64,000 bases of DNA, from positions 558,001 through 622,000 of the forward strand of contig WBMW01000467.1 of the NCBI GenBank assembly GCA_013396635.1, in the 5' to 3' direction. The translations under genes and the position numbers were made by a program. Numbering within the stretch: position 1 is the first letter of the stretch; the number at the start of each line of letters is the position of its first letter. This DNA comes from Penelope pileata (Eukaryota > Chordata > Aves > Galliformes > Cracidae). Below, in pieces: positions 56,701-64,000 of the stretch. The notes under the pieces were generated by a model, which did not search any database, had not been told where the DNA came from, and saw only the letters and a program-made list of their open reading frames with translations.

Positions 56701-58404
56701 CAGTTTGCTTAGGATTCAAATTTCATTCCTAACTAAACTACAAAATACAAATGTACACTGTGAAAACAGGTAAACTTGTCTTAGAATGCATTGATCCCAA
56801 TTTAGTGGAGTAATTTAATAAGTACTTAAAATGTGTGGTAGCATGCTCCTCTGAGATCAACATGTGGTTCTAGGAAATGAATGCAAACACAAAGGTTATT
56901 AATCCTCATAAAAGACTACATTAAGATCTTGCCACTTAAACTGAAGCCAATTAAAGGGTTGCACTGATTGTTTGTACAATCTATTCTTTAAAGTGTTTCA
57001 TAATTCTCTACTAAAGATGAAAATATGTCCTTGGTATCAGCTGCCATTCTGAACTTGCAAAGACCTTTCACTGCATGCTTTACACGGGCAAAACTTCCCC
57101 AGAAAAACCACCAGCCTGAGTAGGTTTTGCATGTACATTACATTCTGCCACCACAGCAGTTATCAGTTCTGCTGGGATTGCTGGCTTTCTTAGCAGACTA
57201 CCCCAAGTAAAACTTTTTGCCACATGAACAAAACAGTGGCAAAAATCACATACAAAGAAGATGTAAAAATGTGCATGTAATTTAAGTACTGAAGAATTTA
57301 GGAGTTCAGTGGCCTGTGTAAATATTTGCAGCTCTAGCGCTTGTACTTTGGCTCTGGTTATCAGTATGGCTGTGCATTTGAAGTTGCAAATGAGTATAAG
57401 AACTGTAGGATTGGGAAAGTCTGTATGGCTATATGGATTAATTTCCTTATTAATGTTAAATCTTTCTCTTTTTCATGTAAGTATAACGTTAATGTGTTAT
57501 ATATGCATACCTACCCTGTTTACATTTTATGCATGATAAATATTTTTTATTAGAACAGATGATATTTAGGAGACCAGTGCTGTAGAACACTCCTAATGAT
57601 ATCCAAAATGGTTAAGCAACAGACAGCTGAATTAAGTGTGAAACTACCACATTGTAAATGGAAGTGTTCTACAGAATTCTTTTGAGTATGCTTTCTACTT
57701 CAGCATGAATTTAACTCTTGCATCAAATCAGAAAGGAACAGCTGCTTCAAACACTTCGCTGTATTTAAAAAAAAAAAAAAGAAAGAAAAATCCTAGGAAC
57801 ATGCTAGATATTGTAGCAAGTTTCAAGACAAAGTGACCTTTTTCAGGCCTGAAAGAGTATAATGTCTGCCTTAATTATTGTCTCACCTGCCAGTATATTC
57901 TATGTTTCTAATTCTATGAGTGTGAAATTCTGATGTTTTACATAATGCTGATCTGCATGTACTAATGGTATGTATTATGTTGGAAGAAAAAAGTATATAC
58001 TTACAACAGAAGACAGATATTTGACAAATGGTTTGTAACTGAGATGGCAAGAGAAGTACAGTAGTTCTTCAGTAGTCTGAGATTTAAAAACAGGAAATCC
58101 AGTGCTTGCCTGAAGTTATTTTCATGATGTCTTACTCTGTGCTGTCACAACTACCCATTAATTTTGCTGGTTGTTTCCAATCGTATCCTTTTACAGTGCT
58201 GAAGAAGTTGCTGATGAAGTAGAAATGGAAAGTGAAGCAGCAGAAGATGATTCAGATGAGGATAACGATGCTACTGAGATGAAACAAGAAGATACAAGGC
58301 CTGTGGAATCACTGGGAGAGATAACACGTAAACTGTCTAAATCTGAGGAGAAAGAGCTACGGAAAATAAGGAAAATGGACTACAGTTGGATCTCAGCTTT
58401 CTGA
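41613..58404 (+). CDS. WDR75: WD repeat-containing protein 75 (UTP17 orthologue), 5'-incomplete
   Basis: WDR75 is a nucleolar subunit of the t-UTP/UtpA part of the small-subunit processome; it supports rRNA transcription and early 18S processing (known from human WDR75 and yeast Nan1/Utp17). Twenty exons with GT-AG borders join in one frame: 41613-41742, 42465-42530, 43146-43239, 43628-43752, 44702-44772, 45297-45413, 45954-46042, 46792-46950, 47284-47343, 47433-47548, 47996-48165, 48996-49159, 50946-51129, 52784-52878, 53288-53383, 54020-54189, 54778-54837, 55224-55361, 55446-55537, 58197-58404. They give 801 residues; the human protein has about 830 with roughly 29 in exon 1, so only exon 1 is missing. 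WD40 strands ending in W are visible throughout (GTIKLWD, GKIRLW, CVFKVW, TVTVWD), consistent with two beta-propellers, followed by an acidic tail and a conserved SKSEEKELRK...DYSW end. No frameshift or internal stop was found. Confidence 0.96.
41743..42464 (+). other. WDR75 intron 2
   Basis: A 722 bp intron, about two thirds of it a CR1 insertion beginning some 60 bases after the donor. The rest is unremarkable; the acceptor is GCTTTTTTCCTCAG. Confidence 0.9.
41800..42272 (+). mobile_element. CR1 LINE, 5'-truncated
   Basis: Sense-strand CR1 3' end. It contains the decayed reverse-transcriptase C-terminus (GAGGTGTTGGGGAGGGCCCA onward), CACTGGCACAGGTTGCCCAG, and the terminal CCCTTCCAACTCAAACCATT with a degenerate tail in place of the usual ATTCTATG repeats. 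5' truncation is normal for CR1. It has the same orientation as the host gene. Confidence 0.9.
42465..42530 (+). CDS. WDR75: WDR75 exon 3
   Basis: A 66 bp, phase 0-0 exon encoding LYSSSLDGTIKLWD and DGILIK, the strand end of a WD repeat with the typical GTIKLWD motif. The donor is GTACGTTGAG. Confidence 0.95.
43146..43239 (+). CDS. WDR75: WDR75 exon 4
   Basis: Acceptor TTTTTTTTCCCACCAG; enters in phase 0 and leaves one base into a codon at AGAG|GTACAG. It encodes TFTVGYKLFALYTV and VYVIIPKSGER. The IIPKSGE stretch lies where the human protein has VNKEKP. Confidence 0.93.
43628..43752 (+). CDS. WDR75: WDR75 exon 5
   Basis: Completes the split Asp codon, then encodes TFQLVSVKL and SPKCTAFGRE; ends in phase 0 at GAG|GTATAT. 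The middle (TRAAGQDMEAKEVSVVLEG) is less conserved against the human protein than its flanks. Confidence 0.93.
44702..44772 (+). CDS. WDR75: WDR75 exon 6
   Basis: A 71 bp exon encoding GEYVASVKGVNLQVYFFKRK, matching the YVAAV...LSVYFFKKK stretch of human WDR75. It leaves two bases into an Arg codon at AACAG|GTAAGA. Confidence 0.93.
45297..45413 (+). CDS. WDR75: WDR75 exon 7
   Basis: Encodes FSLRATNKKGGNNLFTCVAC, HPREDCIATGHADGKIRL and the first two bases of the Trp that ends this WD repeat. The donor is CTCTG|GTACGC. Confidence 0.95.
45954..46042 (+). CDS. WDR75: WDR75 exon 8
   Basis: Begins by completing the Trp codon (WRNF), then encodes STLHWHHDRVMDLAFSVE. Acceptor CCTTCCCCACAG, donor GAGG|GTGAGT. 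The LHWHHD.VMDLAFSV segment is nearly identical to human. Confidence 0.95.
46792..46950 (+). CDS. WDR75: WDR75 exon 9
   Basis: Encodes GTSLLSGGVESVLVQWHDGS, then FLPRLGSAIEYISISSDGTF and CTSHTDN. The acceptor TACCTGAAAAG is purine-rich and weak-looking, but the frame and the conserved protein on both sides fix it. Confidence 0.93.
47284..47343 (+). CDS. WDR75: WDR75 exon 10
   Basis: A 60 bp exon encoding ITIINSNLRFSRSIQGLIK between one-base split codons. Acceptor CTTTTCTTTTCAG, donor AAAG|GTAAGT. Confidence 0.93.
47433..47548 (+). CDS. WDR75: WDR75 exon 11
   Basis: Encodes GLVVDPRTKALVLNGEPGHL and QFYCLQTDKQLYS; the VDPRTKALVLNG.PGHLQFY stretch is strongly conserved and marks the passage to the second propeller. 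Phase 0 end at AGT|GTAAGT, with intron 10 before it only 89 bp. Confidence 0.95.
47996..48165 (+). CDS. WDR75: WDR75 exon 12
   Basis: Encodes LDIVQQEYIHQADLNQADLV, then GKWLATVEEREEADLELEMK and LWLFDEETQ. The ATVE.R.E...LE..MKLW region is a WDR75 hallmark. Leaves two bases into a codon at AAAG|GTAACG. Confidence 0.95.
48996..49159 (+). CDS. WDR75: WDR75 exon 13
   Basis: Encodes FKLNTRISMPHEDHITAMCF and LVTAGRDCVFKVWMIVEDTD. The MPHED.ITA.CF and VTA.D..FKVW motifs define a WD repeat of the second propeller. The acceptor is CTTTCCCCGTAG. Confidence 0.95.
49160..50945 (+). other. WDR75 intron 13
   Basis: A 1.8 kb intron with T tracts at about 50099-50116 and 50630-50646. No transposon or gene was recognised. 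Confidence 0.75.
50946..51129 (+). CDS. WDR75: WDR75 exon 14
   Basis: The largest internal coding exon. It encodes SWSCDFVGSYHNYQATNCCF, SEDGSLLAVSFEETVTVWDS and LKCTFCHPPGKI. The YQATNCCFSEDGSLLAVSFEE block is practically invariant against human. The donor is AAG|GTATGT. Confidence 0.96.
51130..52783 (+). other. WDR75 intron 14
   Basis: A 1.65 kb AT-rich intron. I see nothing beyond short chance frames. Confidence 0.75.
52784..52878 (+). CDS. WDR75: WDR75 exon 15
   Basis: Encodes ICFGRLTCSKYLIGATDHGF and LCCWNLLSCA, matching the last WD repeat of the human protein (CWNLLSCALEWN). Splits a Leu codon after one base at GCAT|GTAAGA. Confidence 0.95.
53288..53383 (+). CDS. WDR75: WDR75 exon 16
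   Basis: Completes the Leu codon and encodes EWSAHLNTAVLQPDPLSEHI with AAVSWLSKESS. Acceptor GTTTGCTTTTTAG. The end is more divergent than neighbouring exons, but QPDP.SE.IAA.S anchors it. Confidence 0.92.
53829..53955 (-). mobile_element. CR1 LINE 3'-tail fragment
   Basis: Reads TCATAGAATCATAGAA and then GGTTGGAAGGGACCTTAAAG on the plus strand, the complement of a CR1 3' end with its ATTCTATGA tail. Only about 125 bp remain. It lies in intron 16, ending roughly 65 bases before exon 17. Confidence 0.85.
54020..54189 (+). CDS. WDR75: WDR75 exon 17
   Basis: Encodes FVFKPNEPQPICIRRNLCKD, FAAFVPREVPETIGSEKYLW and RRSQLFFLTDTQ. The FVFKP.EP.P and VPR.VPE motifs are conserved. Phase 0 end at CAA|GTAAGA. 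Confidence 0.95.
54778..54837 (+). CDS. WDR75: WDR75 exon 18
   Basis: A 60 bp, phase 0-0 exon encoding ELLTVSTKPLKERLTLSSKQ, aligned to LLTFSTKSPEEKLTPTSKQ of human. Acceptor TTTATTTTAG, donor CAG|GTAACT. Confidence 0.93.
55224..55361 (+). CDS. WDR75: WDR75 exon 19
   Basis: A 138 bp, phase 0-0 exon encoding LAVEESLVTPFSLLLGKHRH and a polar linker (QQSQGDTDLGK, HHEQDSPAVKE). LGKHR.QQ is conserved; the linker varies between species. Confidence 0.93.
55446..55537 (+). CDS. WDR75: WDR75 exon 20
   Basis: Encodes LLHTPAHVLPSASFLCPIFI and NSLLISKENK, matching LLHTPAHVLPSAAFLCSMFVNSLL of human. Splits a Ser codon after two bases at AAAAG|GTAAGA. Intron 19 before it is only 84 bp. Confidence 0.95.
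55538..58196 (+). other. WDR75 intron 20
   Basis: At 2.66 kb the largest intron of the gene. It holds a 21-A tract (55695-55715), an antisense CR1 (55870-56685), and a further A tract near 57768-57780. The acceptor is TCGTATCCTTTTACAG. Confidence 0.85.
55870..56685 (-). mobile_element. CR1 LINE, 5'-truncated, antisense to WDR75
   Basis: About 815 bp, starting on the plus strand with AATCATAGAATGG and GGTTGGAAGGGACC, the complement of the CR1 3' tail. On the minus strand, two frames carry the C-terminus of the CR1 reverse transcriptase polyprotein: LYSALVRPHLKYCVQTQGPQ (about 56320-56420) and then LEHLSYKERLRELGLFSLEK (about 56235-56295). They lie in different frames, so the ORF is dead. It sits wholly inside intron 20. 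Confidence 0.92.
58197..58404 (+). CDS. WDR75: WDR75 exon 21 (terminal coding exon)
   Basis: Encodes an acidic tail (MESEAAEDDSDEDNDATEMK) and the conserved end LSKSEEKELRKIRKMDYSWI, then SAF and TGA at 58402-58404. Human ends in DYSWIAAL. The acidic stretch is typical of nucleolar processome proteins. Confidence 0.96.
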
Positions 58405-58445
58405 ACAGACGTTTCTTTTTATATTGTTAAGTTGAAGATTTGTGA

Positions 58446-58451
58446 ATTAAA
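58446..58451 (+). terminator. WDR75 poly(A) signal ATTAAA
   Basis: The common variant hexamer, 42 bases after the stop codon, inside GTGAATTAAATATTC. It predicts cleavage near 58465-58475 and an unusually short 3' UTR of about 65 bases. Confidence 0.7.
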
Positions 58452-58475
58452 TATTCTTCCAAAAATCTTGCAAGT

Positions 58476-60117
58476 CCTTTGGTCGTAAATTTTAGTGATC
58501 TGTATTGCCCTAAGAAAAAAAGAATTCCGGGGAGGTATTTAAGTTTTGAAAAACTGGCTCTGTTCTCAGCTTTATTACTGATTCTCTGTTAGCCTAGAAA
58601 ATATTTAACCTGTGTTTTTCCCCTTGCAAGTGCTTTTAAAAAGGCCACTGGCAAACCTGAATTCATTAAGTTGCCTCATGGTCAGTTACCAAATCTCCCC
58701 AGCTGAGACTGGGACACTGAGGCCCAAGGGAGACAGCAAACAGCTTCAGTTTATAGACAGCTTAACTGAAGGTCTCTAGGGCAGTAAGGGTAGTTCTTAG
58801 TAGAGCAGTGTACAGGTAAGTAACAAGTCTCCTCCTCAGAGGTTCCTCTAGCTGCTGAAATGGATGAGAAGTGGTTTAATATATCTGAGTCTAGAATAAA
58901 CAGCTACCTCATGTTTTGGGATCTTAATGTTTGGTGTTTGTAGCATACTTGCACGTATTAGACCATAAGGAAAACTACATTCCCGTCACCAAGAAAACTG
59001 CACATTTTGGAAGGGGATGCGTCTCCTGACTGCTGTAGCACTGGGCCTCCCACACACAAGCTGCAGGTTCTGTAGTGAAGGGCTAAACATGAATAGGGAA
59101 TCCAGTCGTGTTGCAATATGAAGGCAAGCTACTGCAAGTTGGGTGGGTCACTAGGAGCTAGAATCTTCTGCTAAAAATACTCAGAATGAAAAATGTTGGA
59201 AACAGGAGCAATGCTTCAAATGTTCATTGTCAGTAAAAATCATGCTCTTCCTACAGTGCTACTGCCTTGAAAGCAAAGGGGAGGACACTTTCCCTTATCT
59301 TCTTTTCTAATGCCATGTATCGAAAGGCATTTAGTGGCAACACTTTTTCTTGTTGGACAAAAGCTATCACTTCCACACGTGTATGGACAGCACCAAAACT
59401 CTTCATCAGGCATCAAGAAAAGGACCTTAGGCTGATTTTGGTGGAAGGATTATTTTCCCCTCTTCAGCATGAATGTAGCAGTTAGCTGGTCAGCACTATT
59501 TACTACAAACAACCATTCGCCTCTTGCGTTAAGCAGTTCATAGATCAAAAGCCAGAGATAAATGCTGCAGCATTACCTAGAATGTGACAGCACTGTTCTA
59601 CTTTGTAGAACTTTGTTGAAGCTGGAGCTGCCCCGGCAGGGGTGAGTACTCCCTCCTGAACTCAGTTTTACTAAGAAAACAAACAAACTTTTAAAGCTAC
59701 TTTTATCATGCCTGTAACCAAGTACTGCTGTAATGCAGAATGTTGCTTGGAAAAAGTGATGGCATGGAAAAGCTAGCAAAACAAGCCTAACAAAAATGAA
59801 GATGGATTATGTGGACTGCTTTCCTAATTCTGGCTCACGCTGTCATTAACTTGGTGTCTGTTAGAGAGGAAACGGAGCGTGCCAGGCTTCCAGAAGGCAG
59901 AGGGGAGGCCTCCGGGCTGCCTCTTCGCCCTGCACAGCCGAATGGGAAGCACCTGCTTACATGTAATTTGCTTACACTTCATCTGCTGTTATCCTTTATA
60001 TAGAGCTTGTACACAAGAGCACAGAGTATTAATAAAGTTCAGATACTTTCTTTTACCAGGTGGTTGACATGCATAATAACTTATTACCTTCTTCTCTGCC
60101 CTTGTCTTGCTACTCAG
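58476..60117. other. Intergenic between WDR75 and the candidate downstream transcript
   Basis: No known gene. A consensus plus-strand donor (TACAG|GTAAGT, exon edge 58815) and another (GGCAGG|GGTGAGT near 59641) could belong to upstream exons of the transcript proposed to the right. Neither has a reading frame with a start codon that connects to it. The part around 59870-59950 is GC-richer. Confidence 0.4.
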
Positions 60118-60223
60118 AAAGGAGTCCTGCAAGGGAATGGCTGCACTCACGCACTCCCCATCCCAGCCAGTTTGCAGGACTGCCTCCAGGCAGGCAGCGA
60201 CGCTGGGGCTGCAAGGGTCACAG
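60118..60223 (+). other. Candidate exon A of unknown transcript
   Basis: A 106 bp block with a strong acceptor (CTTGTCTTGCTACTCAG) and a consensus donor (CACAG|GTAAGC). All three frames are open. The frame entering after one base gives RSPAREWLHSRTPHP onward and leaves two bases into an Arg codon, fitting block B. With no start codon in that frame it would be 5' UTR or continue an unseen upstream exon. Confidence 0.35.
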
Positions 60224-61530
60224 GTAAGCTTGTCCTGGTGACAGCTGAGGACAGTGCTATTAGCAAGCCCATATGATCTTTGCGCGTAATTGTAACAGCC
60301 AAGAAGTTTACAGAAGCAAGACGACATACAAAAAATGTACTCACCCCTAGCAAACACACACACACACGAATACGGACACCGCGTTCATCTCAAAGCAGAT
60401 GGAGACAAAACCACATACTCTGTGGTGACCCCTTGTAAACACCCACTGCTGGAAACAACCATTAAAAAATCTACCAGTAAAGCTGAGTACTGGCTGAATC
60501 TAAGTCAAACTTAGTTTAAAATTGGTTGGTATAGAAAAATGGAAAAAATAGTGCACTTTTCTTATTCTGTAAATTTACAGTCATATGGGTGTCAAAACAG
60601 ATGAAAATGGGAAATATAAACACTGTAATAAACACAGCTTTGCATAAAGCCCCTTATTGAGAATTTGTTTCATGGAACTTGCACCAACAGTGCATTATAC
60701 ATTGCTTATATTTCCTTCTCCTCAGACTAAGGTGAAGAATACACAATTTATTGTTACAGTTTCAGACTAACTTGGCTGGGGTTGAACTGTTGCTTGGTAG
60801 CAAAGGGCTTCTGCAGCTTCTCCTACCCAGCTGCACACCGTAGCTCCTCACCCTACTTATTGCCCAGGATTGCGAAGGACAACAGACAAAGCATTTTCTT
60901 CTGTCCTACATTATTTACATTGGGACTCATATTAATAGGAGTTTCAATACTTACGGAAAGTTTTTCATATTTTAGGCATTTGGGCTTGTTTAAAGGCCTT
61001 GGTATGGCAGAGAAATAGTACATTTTAACAGTGGTAGAGGTTTTTCAAATTTTCTTTGCCTGAAGGTTTACATGTTTTTATTTCTATCTTAAAAAATTAC
61101 AGGGAGAGAAGGGAACCACAACGAGGCTGTTATATACAGCATAGCTGAGGCCAGTTTTCTGTTGTGATTTTCTTTACACCAGCTGTTTAGATAACCTTTG
61201 GGCATACCTACCAAAAAAGAAAAATCTCAGCTCCCCAAATATTATGCAATCTTTATTCCCACCCCTTTTATCTACAGATCTAGAAGTGGTGATATTGCTT
61301 TCTCAGAACATCGGACCCAATGGATTTTTCACTAAAAGTTTCAACAGAACAAATAGGAAAAACGTGTTCAGAGCCTAACTGACAAGAGGCAGGTTTTTGA
61401 AAGCTCGGGATTCTAAAAACCAGGAAGTACAGAGGAAAAAAAAGATTAGTAAACATTTTTTTCTCTTTTCAAAACATGCACTATACTGGGAAAGACAAAG
61501 AGTTCTGTCTTTTTTTTTAAATAACGTCAG

Positions 61531-61657
61531 ATATCAGCTCTGGGGAAAAACAAGCCCAAGAGGAATAGGGAAATCTATTCCCGTTGTCGCAGAAATGCTT
61601 GCTGCAGCAAAGCCTGGTATCGCGTTGTGCCAACAACATGTCAGTGCAACTTCAGAG
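61531..61657 (+). other. Candidate exon B
   Basis: A 127 bp block with acceptor TTTTTTTTAAATAACGTCAG and donor TCAGAG|GTAAGG. The frame is open from edge to edge for 42 codons, with the proposed ATG halfway (61595-61597). Confidence 0.35.
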
Positions 61658-63537
61658 GTAAGGAAATCTCCGTGTTTGTTAGTGCTTTTTTTTTTCTTGA
61701 AGTCCACATATTCTTGTGAAAGTGCTTTATTGGTAAGTAATCAGGTACGAACAAGAGCCCATTTAGATCCACTTTAGGTTTGTATTGGGGCAGCATATTA
61801 GGAACATTCATCAAAGCAAATATTATAGTTACACTTTCTGTCCTTTGTCCTGAATAAGTTTGTTGTCCTCTCCATGCTTAGACTGCATGTACTGGGATAA
61901 CAGAATCCTCACTTTGTACTTTTGTGTGTGTTTTTTCTGCTCAAGCAGGAAACACATTCCTGATCAGAGTTTTACTACACTGTAGTCACATCCTGAGCAA
62001 CTTCTTTTGAATATGTCCATTGAAAGAAATTGCAATTATGATAATAAAGATGCAGAGAGAGGGCTGGAACTCATACAGCTGGTTTGCTCCAAATGTGACT
62101 GCTTTGGAATGTTTTATTTTTCAGTTTTCTGCTGTTCCTCCAGGGCTTGTTTGTTTGTTTGGGTTTTCTTCGTAAGTATATTAGTAGTTATTATTCTTTA
62201 TCAGAAAGATTTGACACAAAAGAACATAAAGACTGGATTTCATCTCAGGACTCCAGTGACATGATAAATACAGCAAGTGACAAAACAGCTCTGCAGCACG
62301 TGGAGGTCAGTGTTCAGTAACTCTGGGGGGGCTCACATCCTCCCAGGGCTGAGATGCTCCCAGGAGCGGTCACATCTTCACTTGGGCTGAGGCACAGAGC
62401 AAGGACAGATGCCTAGGACAGGAATTGCCTACCTGCAACACCTTCCCCTCAGACAAGCAGTCAGATAAACACCAGGGCCTGAATCTTCAGTAGCTACAGA
62501 AAAGCATTATACAAATAAAAAGATGGGTGAGGCTGCACAGCATAAGTCATGGCAGCAGGGTATTTGTGCAAGGGTGTGCTAGCATCACCTAGATCTTCGT
62601 ATCTTGCATGTCTTTGTGCCTAACAGCCATTGGGCTGTTTGACCTTGGGGAGCCCCTCGGAGATGCCACACACTGGGATCGGGCAGGTGGAGACGAGCTG
62701 TGACGACGCAAGTGGCAACAGCCACCATGAGAACCAGCAGAGTAAGAGGAAACGGAGCTTGAAATGTAACTCGGAGAGTGGAAGCTCTGTTGCAGATCAC
62801 CCTCCTGCCCTGAAGCAGAATAGCCAAGGTAAATGCTTATTCCTGACAGATACTTGTCTCATTTTGCAAACCTCTCATAAAAGTCATTCTGTGTAATCTA
62901 TTCAGTGCTTACCTATTCTGATGACATTTTTCCTGATATAAGTAATGCTTTTTCCTGCAAAATTTCATTTCTTCCACATTTTTGTTGTAAACTTCTTGGA
63001 TAATAATCTTTAAAAAAAAAAAATGAAAGCAGCTAGTATGCTACTCAGTTGCCTTTAAACAACAACAACTCAGCACCTCAGCCTTTCACTGTTGCTTTCC
63101 TTTAGGCCCTAAGCAGCATCAGAACAATCCCCTGGAACTTCTCTGGGGTAATTGCTACAGGTCAAATACCATTCTGACTAATTCATCAAGGGAAATTTTT
63201 GTCTTGGTCACCTAATGCTGATCAATCTCTCTGGACAGTCCTTCAACCTATTCTTTCTTTATTCTGGCTTGCAGTCCTTGTCAACTACGGTGAACATCTG
63301 CCCCAGCTGTTTTGGTGCAGGCAGAAGCCAGGGCAGCTGTTGGTACCTCAGCTAACACGGCTGTGTCTGCCTAGAGCCAAAGCCAGAACCCATCACACTC
63401 TGCAGCGACACCAGTTTGGGTGGGATGGTGCTGGCATTAGCTTTAGCTTCTGCACAGCACTTCTTTGGGGAGATAAGGAGGAGATCATAATTCATAAATT
63501 GGAATTTAGCCAGGAGAGCAGGGTCACTTACGTCTAA
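61595..63537 (+). CDS. Candidate spliced ORF, 189 residues, unknown family
   Basis: Four exon-like blocks join in one frame: 61531-61657 (ATG at 61595, GAAATGC context), 62627-62828, 63106-63147 and 63275-63537 (TAA at 63535-63537). Borders are GT-AG: donors GAG|GTAAGG, CAAG|GTAAAT and TGGG|GTAATT; acceptors GTGCCTAACAG, TTGCTTTCCTTTAG and TTCTGGCTTGCAG. The phases fit without forcing (0, 1, 1). The product starts MLAAAKPGIALCQQHV, has a polar Ser/Asn-rich middle with a nuclear-localisation-like SKRKRSLK, and ends IIIHKLEFSQESRVTYV. No signal peptide, membrane span or known domain is seen. No plus-strand AATAAA or ATTAAA follows before the window ends. It may be a lineage-specific gene, a non-coding RNA with a chance frame, or coincidence of splice-like sites. 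Confidence 0.35.
62627..62828 (+). other. Candidate exon C
   Basis: A 202 bp block. Its frame opens exactly at the acceptor (a TAA lies at 62621-62623, just outside) and stays open for 67 codons to the donor. It encodes the polar, KRKR-containing middle. Base composition is clearly more GC-rich than its flanks. Confidence 0.4.
63106..63147 (+). other. Candidate exon D
   Basis: A 42 bp micro-exon-sized block, good acceptor CTGTTGCTTTCCTTTAG, donor CTCTGGG|GTAATT. It encodes PKQHQNNPLELLW and keeps the C-to-E phase. Confidence 0.3.
63275..63537 (+). other. Candidate terminal exon E (coding part)
   Basis: Strong acceptor (TCTTTCTTTATTCTGGCTTGCAG has a clear pyrimidine tract), then 86 open codons to TAA. 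The peptide includes NYGEHLPQLFWCRQKPGQ and FGWDGAGISFSFCTALLW. The 3' end of the exon cannot be placed. Confidence 0.35.
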
Positions 63538-64000
63538 GGTTGCAAAAGGCATTTCAGTAACACTCGGAGCAGCTCAGGACATTAGCTTTATTAACTTAGC
63601 ACCTGAAGGAGAGAACTTGACACAGCCGAGTGTCTTCACAACACAAAACCCTTGTGAGATGGCAGAAAGCACAACTGAAATCTGTGTCACTGTAAGGCCC
63701 TTCAGGGTGACATTCTGCCTCGTCAGAAGCCGCTGACAAAGCCCCGTTTGACTTCATAGCCTATGGGCACAAAAACACACCGCAAGCACTAAACCTTTAA
63801 ATGCTGCTTTAAACTGGTTGGTTTCCAAGTGAATGTAGTCCAGCTACTTATGTTAAGAAAAAGTTGCTTACACTGACTGAAGCCCTTTAGGTAAATAAGG
63901 TGTGGGTGTAAGGAAGTTACCACAGCTCTGGGAATGCACGGCTCAGCAGTTCCTGAGGTTACAGGTTTCTCAGATGCTCTGAACGGCTGCCATGGAAAGC
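63538..64000. other. Right edge, no gene recognised
   Basis: No coding sequence seen on either strand. A minus-strand AATAAA (TTTATT on the plus strand at 63587-63592) could be the poly(A) signal of a convergent gene lying to the right. In vertebrates the next gene after WDR75 is SLC40A1, on the opposite strand, but none of its coding sequence is visible here. Confidence 0.4.

Noticed and set aside
63300..63360. WCRQKPGQ in candidate exon E resembles immunoglobulin framework 2 (W-RQKPGQ)
   Set aside because: Neither the paired cysteines at proper spacing nor the DxAxYxC motif of a V domain is present; treated as coincidence.

Overview
The window is vertebrate nuclear DNA, most likely from a bird and probably a galliform. 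It is AT-rich with long gene-poor stretches. It carries 3'-truncated CR1 LINE copies, the dominant avian retroelement, and three short mariner derivatives of the kind known from chicken (Galluhop-like). Its one certain gene is split into many small exons with GT-AG introns. There are three runs of N (6944-6959, 9629, 41544-41546), so this is a draft assembly.

Layout. 1-41 kb: intergenic or deep-intronic sequence with no exon I can assign to a known gene. It holds three mariner derivatives of 550-555 bp, all in the same orientation (1729-2280, 19071-19625, 32099-32648), simple repeats, and an isolated CpG-rich block at 14.5 kb that looks like a minus-strand promoter and first exon. 41.06-41.8 kb: a CpG island, interrupted by a 3-N placeholder. 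41613-58404, plus strand: WDR75 (the UTP17 orthologue), a nucleolar WD40 protein of the small-subunit processome. Twenty consecutive coding exons (2-21 by the human numbering) join in one unbroken frame of 801 codons to a TGA at 58402-58404. Exon 1, with the start codon, is absent and most likely lost in the NNN. CR1 copies lie in introns 2, 16 and 20. 58.5-64 kb: no known gene recognised, but five plus-strand exon-like blocks (60118-63537) with good splice sites join in one open frame. From the only suitable ATG this reads as a 189-residue protein of no family I recognise. It is the best candidate here for something undescribed.

In other vertebrates WDR75 lies between COL5A2 and SLC40A1. Neither is visible here as coding sequence, although a minus-strand AATAAA at 63.59 kb could mark the 3' end of a convergent gene further right. 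Most other open frames, especially in the AT-rich left part, look like chance.
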